Origin: Inquilinus sp. KBS0705
GTDB taxonomy: Bacteria; Bacteroidota; Bacteroidia; Sphingobacteriales; Sphingobacteriaceae
Reading direction: 5' to 3'
Length of the DNA stretch: 64,000 nt
NCBI GenBank assembly: GCA_005938025.2
Contig: VCCI02000003.1
Span: 186,001 to 250,000 of the forward strand
Shown: in pieces, positions 16,723 through 25,773 of the stretch
Layout: every line of letters begins with the position of its first letter
Position numbering within the stretch: the first letter of the stretch is position 1
Position numbers and translations under genes: made by a program
Notes under the pieces: model-generated
The model's database searches: none
The model's input: the letters and a program-made list of their open reading frames with translations, nothing else
Told to the model about the DNA's origin: nothing

Positions 16723-18340
16723 AAACCTTAACACCATTTATATACGTTTTTATTACTTTAACATTAGGTAACTCGTTGCCTTTGGCTTTCATGATATCTT
16801 TATCCAATATCACAAAATCGGCATATTTACCAACTTCAATACTGCCTTTTTCCTTTTCTTCAAAGTTGGCTTTGGCTGCCCAAATGGTCATGCCCTTTAA
16901 AGCTTCGGTACGGTTAAGCGCGTTTTCCATCTGGAAACCACCAGTAGGCGATCCTTTAAGGTCTTTGCGCTCAACTGCTGCATAAAACGTATACATGGGG
17001 TTAATGTTTTCAACCGGGAAATCGGTACCTAAAGGTATCCAGCCATTTTGCTGCATAAAGGCCTTATAAGCATAAGCCGATTTTAAGCGCTGTGCGCCTA
17101 AGCGCTTTGCCGCCCAAACCATATCAGAGGTAGCATGTGTAGGTTGCACCGATGGTATAATGCTATACTCGCCAAACATTTTAACATCTTCCGGCGCAAC
17201 AATTTGCGAATGCTCTATCCGCCAGCGTCTATCGTTTTTGCCCTTTAAAACAGCGGCGTAAGCTTTCAATATCACCCTGTTAGCCGAGTCGCCGATAGCA
17301 TGGGTACACATTTGGAAGCCTTTTTCGTATATTTTTTTAGCTACTTCATCGTAATGCGCTTTAGGGCTTAGCAAAAAGCCGTTCCAATTCTTTTGGTCGG
17401 AGTATGGCTTTAACAAACATGCCCCACGCGAGCCCAGGGCACCATCAGCATAAACCTTAAAAGCGCGTACGTTTAAGCCCGGTGTTTTGTATGCGCCGCG
17501 TTTAAACAGGTAATCGTAGTTTTCCTGCTTATCGGCCAGCATCAGGTACATGCGCATCTTCAGGTCGCCTTTATGTTGTAGTTGTGCAATTACGTTAATT
17601 AGCGTATAAGGCAGGCCGCAATCGTCAACAGTGGTTAAGCCTACGGCTAAACAATTTTTTTGTGCCGATAATAGCGCGCTTTGTACAACCTGCTCGGTTG
17701 GCTCGGGTATTTTACGGGTAACTATGCCCACCGCGTTATCAACTAATATACCGGTTAGTTTACCGTTAACAGTTTCTATAGTGCCACCTATAATGGTTTG
17801 ACCAGGCTTTATGCCTGCAATATTTAAAGCAGCCTGGTTGGCAATGGCAGCGTGCCCGTCAATACGGCTTAGCAGCACCGGGCGCACGGGGAACAACGAA
17901 TCCAATTTGGCTTTAGAGGGGAACTGCTTGTTTACCCATATGTTTTGATCCCAGCCGTGGCCGGTTATCCATCCCTCTGTATTTTTGCCTGCATAGTTGC
18001 TCACGCTATCTACAATAGCATCCCAGCTTTTACTGCCGGTAAGGTCAACCTCCTGCAGGCCCAGGCCGTATTCAAAAAAATGCGCGTGTGCATCAATAAA
18101 ACCTGGATAAACCGCTTTACCGCCTGCGTCAACCACTTCTTTAGCCAAATATTTCTGTTCTAATGTATCGGCTTTGCCCACAGCTATAATTTTACCGTTA
18201 CTTACCACAAAGGCATCAGCAGTGGTAAAGGTGCTATCAACCGTGTAAACTACCGCGTTTTTTACAAACAGATCGGCGTTATATTCTTTTTGTTTACAGG
18301 CTACAATAAGTAAAAGCAGCGCGGGCCAAAGTTTCTTCAT
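16709..18340 (-). CDS. Lipoprotein amidohydrolase (YtcJ/AepA-like)
   Basis: A 543-residue metal-dependent hydrolase of the amidohydrolase superfamily. It is probably a lipoprotein, with lipobox LIVAC at Cys15. The metal motif is DAHAHF at about residues 84-88, and further His residues sit in CTHAIGDSANR and RIEHSQIV. A C-terminal ADFVILDKDIM stretch is the usual closing strand. Relatives hydrolyse N-acyl or imidazolone-type substrates, but most are unassigned, so the substrate is unknown. It is the first gene of a two-gene unit with the serine hydrolase. Both are exported, which suggests a shared periplasmic amide, peptide or cell-wall breakdown role (inference). Confidence 0.88.
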   Translation of the reverse strand: MKKLWPALLLLIVACKQKEYNADLFVKNAVVYTVDSTFTTADAFVVSNGKIIAVGKADTLEQKYLAKEVVDAGGKAVYPGFIDAHAHFFEYGLGLQEVDLTGSKSWDAIVDSVSNYAGKNTEGWITGHGWDQNIWVNKQFPSKAKLDSLFPVRPVLLSRIDGHAAIANQAALNIAGIKPGQTIIGGTIETVNGKLTGILVDNAVGIVTRKIPEPTEQVVQSALLSAQKNCLAVGLTTVDDCGLPYTLINVIAQLQHKGDLKMRMYLMLADKQENYDYLFKRGAYKTPGLNVRAFKVYADGALGSRGACLLKPYSDQKNWNGFLLSPKAHYDEVAKKIYEKGFQMCTHAIGDSANRVILKAYAAVLKGKNDRRWRIEHSQIVAPEDVKMFGEYSIIPSVQPTHATSDMVWAAKRLGAQRLKSAYAYKAFMQQNGWIPLGTDFPVENINPMYTFYAAVERKDLKGSPTGGFQMENALNRTEALKGMTIWAAKANFEEKEKGSIEVGKYADFVILDKDIMKAKGNELPNVKVIKTYINGVKVYEKK

Positions 18341-18462
18341 TTTATTGATTTGAACAGGTGGATGTAAATATTAATAATGTAAATAGTATATACAACTTTG
18401 TAAAGGTAAAGTTATGCTATCAAATATTTAATTTAGCATCGAAATAGGAGGGATTTTTTTTA

Positions 18463-20316
18463 ATGCCAGATATTATACAGCTTTTACCGGATGCCGTTGC
18501 TAACCAGATAGCCGCCGGCGAAGTAGTACAGCGCCCGGCTTCGGCCGTAAAGGAGTTGATAGAGAACGCGATAGATGCAGGCGCCGATAAGATACAGTTA
18601 ATACTAAAAGATGCTGGCAAAGGATTGATACAGGTGATAGACAACGGTTGCGGCATGAGCCTTACCGACGCCCGTATGTGCTTTGAGCGCCATGCTACAT
18701 CAAAAATACGCAAGGCCGAAGATCTTTTTGCCATACGCACTATGGGTTTTAGGGGCGAGGCCATGGCATCTATAGCAGCAATTGCACAGGTGGAATTAAA
18801 AACGCGCCGTCACGATGACGAATTAGGTACCTGTATTGTTATAGAAGGATCGGAAGTGATAAGCCAGGAAGCCTGCTCTGCTAAGACGGGGACAAGCATA
18901 TCTATTAAAAACCTTTTTTATAATACACCTGCCCGCCGTAACTTTTTAAAAAGCAACCCGGTGGAAATGCGCCATATTATTGACGAATTTCAGCGTGTGG
19001 CACTGGCTAACCCGCAGGTTTTTTTAACCATGCACCATGATGGGCAGGAAGTTTATCACTTGCCGGCTGCAGCGCTAAAACAGCGTATAGTGCATTTATT
19101 GGGTAATAACTACAACCAGCGCCTGGTACCTGTAGAAGAGGATACCACCATTATTAATTTGCGGGGCTTTGTAGGCAAGCCGGAGTTTGCCCGTAAAACC
19201 CGTGGCGAGCAGTTCTTTTTTGTAAATAACCGTTTTATAAAGGACGCTTATTTAAACCATGCTGTGCTAACGGCTTTTCAGGAGTTATTGCCCGATGAAA
19301 CTTACCCGCTGTATGTGCTTTTTATAGACATCGATCCTTCAAAAATTGATATCAACGTACATCCCACTAAAACAGAAATAAAGTACCAGGACGAGAAGGC
19401 TATTTACGCTATTATCCGCTCGGCGGTAAAACGCTCGTTGGGTAAGTACAATATTACCCCAACGCTTGATTTTGACCAGGAGAACAGCATAGGGCACCTT
19501 ATAACCCCAAAACCTTTTGAAGATATTATACAACCATCCATTGCCTTTAACCCTGATTTTAACCCTTTTGCGGCCGAAAAGAAGATAGAGCGAGAGATTC
19601 CCTTTTTGAGAAACACCAACGATCATTATAGCGCCATACCGCGTAACTGGGACACTTTATACGAGATAGGTAAAAAAGAGGAGACCCTGCAGCACGAGAT
19701 GCATGCCGAAAAGAGTATCCCTATTGATGAGCAGGATATCAGTAAAACCAGCGAAAAGCAATTCTTTCAGGTACATAACAGGTTCATCCTATCGCAGATA
19801 AAATCGGGCTTTATGCTTATTAATCAGCAAGCCGCGCACGAGCGTATTTTGTACGAACGTTTTTTACAGCAATTACAAAACCATTCCGGAGTGAGCCAGC
19901 AAAGCTTATTTCCGCAATCGGTTACACTAAACAGCAGCGATTTTGAGTTATTGAAAGAGTTATTACCTGATATTAGGGCATTAGGCTTTGACATACGCGA
20001 GTTTGGTAAAAACACAGTGGTGGTTGAAGGTATACCGGCTGATATTACCAACGCTAACGAGCACCAGTTATTAGAACAATTATTAGAAGGCTTTAAAAAC
20101 AACCTTGCTATATTAAAGTTAGATAAGCGCGACAACCTTGCCCGCTCGCTTGCCCGTAACGCAGCGCTTAAAGCGGGGGTAAAATTATCTATGGAAGAAA
20201 TGAACCAATTGGTTGACCAGCTTTTTGCCTGCCAAATGCCAAACCTTGCGCTAAATGGCAAGCCTGTAATTAGTACCTTTACATTGAACGAACTGGCCGA
20301 GCGATTTGAAAAATAA
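18463..20316 (+). CDS. mutL: DNA mismatch repair protein MutL
   Basis: A 617-residue GHKL ATPase that links MutS mismatch recognition to strand removal. N-terminal motifs are ELIENAIDAGAD (motif I), DNGCGMS (motif II) and TMGFRGEAMASI (motif III). The C-terminal dimerisation domain runs from about residue 420. In that domain QQAAHERILYERF corresponds to the endonuclease-type QHAAHERxxYE motif (DQHAAHERI in other species), so nicking activity is plausible. ATG 18463 is preceded by AGGAGG at 9 nt, one of few strong Shine-Dalgarno sites in the window. Rhomboid genes follow 31 nt later and may be co-transcribed. Confidence 0.96.
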   Translation: MPDIIQLLPDAVANQIAAGEVVQRPASAVKELIENAIDAGADKIQLILKDAGKGLIQVIDNGCGMSLTDARMCFERHATSKIRKAEDLFAIRTMGFRGEAMASIAAIAQVELKTRRHDDELGTCIVIEGSEVISQEACSAKTGTSISIKNLFYNTPARRNFLKSNPVEMRHIIDEFQRVALANPQVFLTMHHDGQEVYHLPAAALKQRIVHLLGNNYNQRLVPVEEDTTIINLRGFVGKPEFARKTRGEQFFFVNNRFIKDAYLNHAVLTAFQELLPDETYPLYVLFIDIDPSKIDINVHPTKTEIKYQDEKAIYAIIRSAVKRSLGKYNITPTLDFDQENSIGHLITPKPFEDIIQPSIAFNPDFNPFAAEKKIEREIPFLRNTNDHYSAIPRNWDTLYEIGKKEETLQHEMHAEKSIPIDEQDISKTSEKQFFQVHNRFILSQIKSGFMLINQQAAHERILYERFLQQLQNHSGVSQQSLFPQSVTLNSSDFELLKELLPDIRALGFDIREFGKNTVVVEGIPADITNANEHQLLEQLLEGFKNNLAILKLDKRDNLARSLARNAALKAGVKLSMEEMNQLVDQLFACQMPNLALNGKPVISTFTLNELAERFEK

Positions 20317-20347
20317 CCTTAACTTATAACAATTACCTGATATAAAC

Positions 20348-21061
20348 ATGCAATCACCGTTTGCTAATATTCCACCGGTTGTAAAAAACCTGTTAATTAT
20401 AAATGTTATCTTTTTTATTGCAACCTATGCATTGGGTCAATTTATTGATCTGAAAAGTATTTTAGCAGCCTATTATCCATTTTCACCATCATTCAGGCCA
20501 TGGCAAATACTTACTTACATGTTTATGCATGCGGGTTTCCAGCATATATTCTTTAATATGTTTGCCCTGTACATGTTCGGCCCTATGCTGGAATATACTT
20601 TAGGTTCAAAAAAATTCTTTAACTATTATTTTATCACCGGTATTGGCGGTTATGTTCTTTACATGGCGGTACAAGCCATACAAATACATGCTATAACAGG
20701 TGGATTCACTATACCGCACCCCGAGTTAGAGGCTTCGTATTTTCAGTATGGGAGCCAGGAAAATGCGCAGGCTTTATATGCCTATTTTAATTTTCCAATG
20801 TTAGGCGCATCAGGTGCAGTATTTGGTATACTGGCAGGCTTTGGCATGTTGTTTCCAAATTTAGAAATGATGATATTGTTTATACCTGTACCCATTAAAG
20901 CTAAGTATGTGGTCATCGGTTATATCGCTATCGAATTATTCTCCGGTATCGGGCAGTTTGCCGGCGATTCGGTAGCACATTTTGCTCACCTTGGCGGGGC
21001 ATTATTTGGCTTTATTTTGTTAAAAATTTGGGGTACAAAAAGGCCTAACAATTTCTATTAA
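20348..21061 (+). CDS. Rhomboid family intramembrane serine protease
   Basis: A 237-residue membrane protein with about six helices. The catalytic Ser is in LGASGAVFGILAG (about residue 158) and the catalytic His in VAHFAHLGGALFGF (about 217). The first loop shows the family's WQILTYMFMHAGFQHIFFNM stretch. An insert of about 40 residues between helices (around 113-150) is hydrophilic. Rhomboids cleave transmembrane segments within the bilayer; the substrate here is unknown. It lies directly before a second, more divergent rhomboid gene, with the same orientation and a 35-nt gap. Confidence 0.93.
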   Translation: MQSPFANIPPVVKNLLIINVIFFIATYALGQFIDLKSILAAYYPFSPSFRPWQILTYMFMHAGFQHIFFNMFALYMFGPMLEYTLGSKKFFNYYFITGIGGYVLYMAVQAIQIHAITGGFTIPHPELEASYFQYGSQENAQALYAYFNFPMLGASGAVFGILAGFGMLFPNLEMMILFIPVPIKAKYVVIGYIAIELFSGIGQFAGDSVAHFAHLGGALFGFILLKIWGTKRPNNFY

Positions 21062-21096
21062 TACTGGTTTACTAATCATATATATTACTGTTTTTT

Positions 21097-21978
21097 ATGA
21101 GCACCCTTTGGCAAGATATTCAATACAAGCTGTTAAAGTCGGGCAATAAGTTAACCTTGCTCATAGGTATTAACGTTATTGTTTTCCTGGTTATAAATAT
21201 ATTAGCTGTTGTTGAGCAGCTTTTTAGCGGTTTCGGCAATAGTGTAATACTCAATTTTACTAACGAATACCTGCTTTTACCGGCATCGTTACCTAAATTG
21301 CTTTATCGTTTTTGGACACCTCTTACCTATATGTTTATGCATGCAGGTATCTTTCACATCCTGTTTAATATGCTTTGGCTGTATTGGATGGGGCAAATAT
21401 TTGAGGAGTATCTTGGTAACAAACGCACTATAGGTTTATATCTATTTGGTGGCCTTGCCGGTGGTATATTATTTATAATTTGTTATAACATTATACCTGC
21501 CTTTACCAGCGTTAATGCCGCACAAGGAGCGGTGGTGGTAGGGGCTTCGGCAAGTGTTATGGCTATTGTATTTGCCACCGCCACATTACTGCCTGATTAT
21601 ACCGTATCATTAATGTTTATAGGGCCCGTAAAATTAAAGTGGATAGCTTTATTTTATGTAGTGATAGATTTTTTGGGTATAGCAGGTGCTAACGCAGGCG
21701 GAGAAATTGCCCACCTTGGCGGCGCTTTATTTGGCTTTATGTACATTAAACAAATGCAGCGCGGCAACGATTGGATATTGGGTATAAGCAAATTATTTAC
21801 ACCCAAGCCAAAAATGAAGGTGGTTAATAACACAGGTAGCGCAGTTAAAACGCCCACAAAACCACGGCAAGAAGATATTGACCGTATTTTAGATAAGATA
21901 TCAAGTAAAGGTTATGACAGCCTGAGCAAGCAGGAGAAAGAAACACTATTCAGAGCAAGCAACAATAATGAAGGCTAA
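21097..21978 (+). CDS. Second rhomboid family intramembrane serine protease
   Basis: A 293-residue rhomboid with six helices and a cytoplasmic C-terminal tail of about 70 residues. The Ser motif is VVGASASVMAIVFA, where the usual GxSG/GASG second glycine is replaced by Ala (G-A-S-A). The His is in GEIAHLGGALFGF. The WTPLTYMFMHAGIFHILFNM loop is intact, so activity is likely. The tail carries a DRILDKISSKGYDSLSKQEKE stretch resembling the short helical motif found at the end of many Bacteroidota rhomboids. It overlaps the next gene by 11 nt. Tandem rhomboids may divide substrates. Confidence 0.92.
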   Translation: MSTLWQDIQYKLLKSGNKLTLLIGINVIVFLVINILAVVEQLFSGFGNSVILNFTNEYLLLPASLPKLLYRFWTPLTYMFMHAGIFHILFNMLWLYWMGQIFEEYLGNKRTIGLYLFGGLAGGILFIICYNIIPAFTSVNAAQGAVVVGASASVMAIVFATATLLPDYTVSLMFIGPVKLKWIALFYVVIDFLGIAGANAGGEIAHLGGALFGFMYIKQMQRGNDWILGISKLFTPKPKMKVVNNTGSAVKTPTKPRQEDIDRILDKISSKGYDSLSKQEKETLFRASNNNEG

Positions 21979-23080
21979 AAAGCGGGAGTTGCCTTTTTTT
22001 GACAAGCTTTTTTTATGGCTTAACGTAATGTTATGCCTTGCATTGCTGTTAAGCTACTTAGCACCTAACACGGACCCCAGAACATTTTGGCCAATTGCTT
22101 TTTTTGGCCTTGCCTACCCGCCGTTACTACTGGCTAATGTGCTCATGATGGTTTACTGGATCATCCGTAAAAGTTATTTATCGTTTGTATCGGTAATATG
22201 CATATTAGTTGGCTACAAGGTTTTAACAAATAACATCGGTTTCAGGCTGCCGGCAAGCAATGTAAAATCAACCAGCCCACGGGCGGTGCGTTTAATGACT
22301 TATAACGTGCATAATTTTAAGCATTATGGCTCAAAAAATGATGTATCGACCAAGCGGGAGATATTGGCGCTGATCACAGAGCAAAAGCCAGATATAATAG
22401 GCATACAGGAGTTTTATACCCGCAAAAAAGGCGAGTATGATATGATAGACTCCATCAAAAAAATAATGGGGGCCAAATATTATTATTTCGAGCCTTTTAG
22501 TTCTTCAAGCTCCGAATCTATAGGGATGGCCATATTTTCAAAATTCCCTATAAAAAACCATGGCCTTATTATGCTTACGTTTAAGGGAAGTACTAACCAG
22601 TGCCTGTATGTTGATGTAGAAAATAATGATGTTAAGTTTAGGATGTACAGCGTACACCTGCAATCCATTAACTTTCAACCGCAGGATTACGAGTATTTGG
22701 GTACACTCTCAAAACAAGGGAAAACTAATATGGGGGCTACCAAGCGCCTGGGTAGTAAATTAAAAAGCGCTTTTTTAAAGCGCAGCGACCAGGTAGTGAT
22801 CATAAAGGATCATGCTAAGACCTGTACTACACCGTATATCATATCAGGCGACTTTAATGATACGCCGGCATCATTCTCGGTAAACCAAATGGCCAAAGGG
22901 CTTAAAAACGCGTTTTGCGAAAAGGGATCGGGATTGGGCCGTACCTATAACGGCGATTTCCCGAACTACCAGATAGATTATGTGATGGTTAGTCCGGGTT
23001 TTAATGTGGCCGATTACCAGATCATTGAGAAAAAATTGTCAGACCACTATCCTTTACGCACCGACCTGGTATTAAAATAA
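21968..23080 (+). CDS. Endonuclease/exonuclease/phosphatase (EEP) family membrane protein
   Basis: A 370-residue protein with about three N-terminal membrane helices (roughly residues 12-95) and an EEP-fold catalytic domain. Motifs: MTYNVHNF, the metal-binding Glu in IIGIQEFY, SVHLQS, ISGDFNDTPAS and the final SDHYPLRTDL with the catalytic Asp-His. Members cleave phosphodiester bonds in nucleic acids, lipids or sugars. The membrane anchor makes an envelope substrate plausible, with the catalytic domain probably periplasmic (inference). It overlaps the rhomboid gene stop by 11 nt, so it is in the same operon. Confidence 0.88.
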   Translation: MKAKKRELPFFDKLFLWLNVMLCLALLLSYLAPNTDPRTFWPIAFFGLAYPPLLLANVLMMVYWIIRKSYLSFVSVICILVGYKVLTNNIGFRLPASNVKSTSPRAVRLMTYNVHNFKHYGSKNDVSTKREILALITEQKPDIIGIQEFYTRKKGEYDMIDSIKKIMGAKYYYFEPFSSSSSESIGMAIFSKFPIKNHGLIMLTFKGSTNQCLYVDVENNDVKFRMYSVHLQSINFQPQDYEYLGTLSKQGKTNMGATKRLGSKLKSAFLKRSDQVVIIKDHAKTCTTPYIISGDFNDTPASFSVNQMAKGLKNAFCEKGSGLGRTYNGDFPNYQIDYVMVSPGFNVADYQIIEKKLSDHYPLRTDLVLK

Positions 23081-23113
23081 CATCAGCTAAATTAAACTCC
23101 ACGCCTAAAATTG

Positions 23114-23121
23114 TAAGTTTG
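23114..23121 (+). promoter_or_regulatory. -7 promoter box (TAAGTTTG) for cysS
   Basis: Perfect TAnnTTTG, ending 5 nt before ATG 23127, so the predicted transcript starts at or next to the start codon. No good -33 TTTG visible. Confidence 0.5.
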
Positions 23122-23126
23122 CGCTT

Positions 23127-24617
23127 ATGGAACAAAAATTATTTGTTTACAACACTTTAACACGTAAGAAAGAAGAGTTTATACCGCTTAACGAAGGCCA
23201 TGTTGGCATGTACGTTTGCGGCCCCACTGTATACAGCGATGTTCATTTAGGCAACTGCCGTACGTTTATATCATTCGATCTTATTTTTCGCTACCTGCTG
23301 CACCTGGGCTATAAGGTGCGTTATGTGCGAAATATTACTGATGCCGGCCACCTGGAGGGCGATAGTGATGAGGGCGAGGACAAAGTATCTAAAAAGGCTA
23401 AGATAGCACAGTTAGAGCCTATGGAGATCGTTCAAAAGTACACGGTTGATTTTCATGAGGTGATGAAAATATTTAATGCGCTGCCACCAAGTATTGAGCC
23501 TACTGCAACCGGGCACATTATTGAGCAGATTGAATTGGTTAAAGAGATATTAGCTAAAGGATATGCTTATGAAGAGAACGGATCAATATACTTTGATGTT
23601 GAAAAATACAACCAAACCCAGGATTACGGCATACTAAACGGCCGTAAGCTGGAGGATATGCTGAATAACACCCGAAGTTTAGGTGGCCAGCACGAAAAAC
23701 ATGGCAAGCTTGATTTTGCACTTTGGATAAAGGCTAAACCCGAGCATTTAATGAAATGGCCTTCGCCCTGGGGCGTGGGTTTCCCGGGATGGCATCTTGA
23801 ATGTTCGGCCATGAGCAGTAAATACTTAGGTCACCAGTTTGATATACATGGCGGTGGGATAGACCTGATGCCTACACATCATACCAACGAGATAGCGCAA
23901 AGCGTAGCCTGCTGCGGTAAAAATCCCGCAAATTATTGGCTGCATACTAACATGCTTACCACCAACGGGCAAAAAATGTCAAAATCGTTGGGGAATAGCT
24001 TTTTGCCGCACGAATTGTTTTTAGGCACACACCCCTTGCTTAAAAAGGGCTATAGCCCCATGACGGTGCGATTCTTTTTTATGCAGGCCAGCTACCGCAG
24101 CACGGTTGATTTTAGTAACGAAGCGATTGAGGCAGCAGAAATTTTTTATAAAAGGCTTGCTGAGGCTGCAAAAAAATTGGTCACGCTTGAACAAAACGCG
24201 TTAATAGCTGTTGATGCGGAGGCTGATGCTACGATAAACGAGTTTTGTGATGACTGCTATCATGGCATGAATGACAATTTTAACTCGCCGAAAACGTTAG
24301 AAGCACTAAGTAATTTATCTAAATGGATAAATACATTTGCAACTGGAACACGTAATTCGGGAGAAATAGCTGCTAATACATTTGAACGGATGAAGAAAAC
24401 TTACAATGATTTCTTTTTCGATGTTTTAGGGTTAAAGCAGGATGATAATGAGAATGCCGATACAGATGAGCTGTTGAGCCTGATTGTTAAGCTGCGTAAC
24501 GAAGCTAAAGCAAACAAGGATTACGCAACATCAGATAAGATACGTGAAGGCCTTAAGCAAATAGGTTTTCAATTAAACGATAACAAACAAGGTACTACCG
24601 ACTGGATAAAAATATAA
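23127..24617 (+). CDS. cysS: Cysteine--tRNA ligase
   Basis: A 496-residue class I aminoacyl-tRNA synthetase. Cys31 in MYVCGPTVYSDVHLGN is the first zinc ligand, and HLGN at 40-43 is the HIGH motif. Further zinc ligands follow in WHLECSAMS and the HHTNE stretch. KMSKSLGNS is the second signature. The C-terminal helical anticodon-binding domain is complete. Length is typical for Bacteroidota. A promoter box sits 5 nt before the ATG, so the mRNA may be leaderless. A hairpin without a T-tract follows the stop. Confidence 0.97.
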   Translation: MEQKLFVYNTLTRKKEEFIPLNEGHVGMYVCGPTVYSDVHLGNCRTFISFDLIFRYLLHLGYKVRYVRNITDAGHLEGDSDEGEDKVSKKAKIAQLEPMEIVQKYTVDFHEVMKIFNALPPSIEPTATGHIIEQIELVKEILAKGYAYEENGSIYFDVEKYNQTQDYGILNGRKLEDMLNNTRSLGGQHEKHGKLDFALWIKAKPEHLMKWPSPWGVGFPGWHLECSAMSSKYLGHQFDIHGGGIDLMPTHHTNEIAQSVACCGKNPANYWLHTNMLTTNGQKMSKSLGNSFLPHELFLGTHPLLKKGYSPMTVRFFFMQASYRSTVDFSNEAIEAAEIFYKRLAEAAKKLVTLEQNALIAVDAEADATINEFCDDCYHGMNDNFNSPKTLEALSNLSKWINTFATGTRNSGEIAANTFERMKKTYNDFFFDVLGLKQDDNENADTDELLSLIVKLRNEAKANKDYATSDKIREGLKQIGFQLNDNKQGTTDWIKI

Positions 24618-24692
24618 AGCAACGTTAGCAAAGGCAGCTAACATCATGCTTAAATTAGTTATAATTGCCTTACTAAATCTATTACCACACTT

Positions 24693-25565
24693 ATGAGAAA
24701 ATTAATATTAGCGGCTACCATTTTATCAGGTTTAAGCTTTAATGCATTAGCACAAACTGCTCCTACACCTGTTACTGTGCAAAAGGTTGTTACAGCCGAA
24801 CAAGACTTTAACAAACTGGTTGAGCGCAAGGGTATTAAACAAGGTTTTTTGAGTGTGGCAGATGTTGAAGGCATAGTATTTAAACCTAATCCTGTTAAAA
24901 TAACTGAGTTTTACAGCACTATAGATAAGCAACCCGGAAAATTGAGCTGGGAGCCTAAATTTGCGCGTATATCTGCCAATGGCGATCTTGGCTTTACTGC
25001 CGGCCCATATGTTTATCAAAACGGTAAAACCGAGGATGATAAGCTATATGGCGATTACGTATCCGTATGGCGTTTAGATGCCGATGGCAAATTTAAGCTG
25101 TTGATAGATTTAGGCATACAACACCCTGAGGCTGAACAAGCTGCTATTGTTGACTTTAAGGAGCCCGATCTTTCAAAGCAAAAGGCGGCAAGTAAAGATC
25201 CTTTTAACGGTAAAAACGTAATATTAGCTACTGACAAAACCCTCAATCACTCGTTAGAAATATCGGCCCTGGCGGCATATAAGGAGTTTTTGAGCCCCGA
25301 AGGCCGTTATTACTTCCCTGGCTTTCAGCCAATGACAGGGCCGGATAAGATATTGAAGTTTTTGGATAATGAGGGTATCAGTATCAGTGCCGAAACGTTA
25401 AACGCGGGCCGGTCTACCAGTAACGACCTGGCTTACAGTTATGGCCGTGCACGTATAAAAAAGGGCAATATTGTTAATAATTACAACTACGTTAGGATAT
25501 GGGAAGTGGATGCTACACACAAGTGGAACATGCTGCTTGAAATATTTTCGACTGTAGAAAATTAA
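24693..25565 (+). CDS. Exported protein with two NTF2-like (SnoaL/DUF4440-type) domains
   Basis: A 290-residue protein with a clear signal peptide (about residues 1-20, ending ALAQ). Two NTF2-like units follow, at about 30-145 and 185-290. Each holds an N-terminal helix with an AEQDF or AYKEF-type start, a glycine-bearing GDLGFTAGPY or LAYSYGRARI strand, and a closing Trp-rich strand (VWRLDADGKFKLLID; IWEVDATHKWNMLLE). The fold forms a cavity and can be enzymatic or ligand binding; no catalytic residues can be assigned. It probably acts in the periplasm. It follows cysS by 75 nt and is likely a separate unit. Confidence 0.8.
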   Translation: MRKLILAATILSGLSFNALAQTAPTPVTVQKVVTAEQDFNKLVERKGIKQGFLSVADVEGIVFKPNPVKITEFYSTIDKQPGKLSWEPKFARISANGDLGFTAGPYVYQNGKTEDDKLYGDYVSVWRLDADGKFKLLIDLGIQHPEAEQAAIVDFKEPDLSKQKAASKDPFNGKNVILATDKTLNHSLEISALAAYKEFLSPEGRYYFPGFQPMTGPDKILKFLDNEGISISAETLNAGRSTSNDLAYSYGRARIKKGNIVNNYNYVRIWEVDATHKWNMLLEIFSTVEN

Positions 25566-25715
25566 GCTACAGGCTTTGCGCACTTAGCTATAAATTTTTC
25601 CATTTCTTTGTTGGTTACAGCGGGATTTTTCCACTTTTTTCGCTATCGGGCACTTACTAATATAAAATTTATTTTGAATAAAACAAGTTTTACTTTTAGT
25701 CCGATAGAATTGGTG

Positions 25716-25731
25716 CGGACGGATGCGTCCG
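25716..25731. repeat. Short hairpin CGGACG-GATG-CGTCCG between convergent genes
   Basis: Perfect 6-bp stem. A second, wider inverted pair CTATCGG (25643-25649) / CCGATAG (25701-25707) lies beside it. Neither has a good T-tract, so terminator function for moxR is uncertain. Confidence 0.4.
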
Positions 25732-25773
25732 AAAAGGCGAAATAATTTTCAGGTGTTTGTTTGCTGCTAACCT

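Noticed and set aside
24624-24642. Hairpin GTTAGC...GCTAAC after cysS as a terminator
   Set aside because: Only 6 bp of stem, AT-rich, and no T-tract follows.
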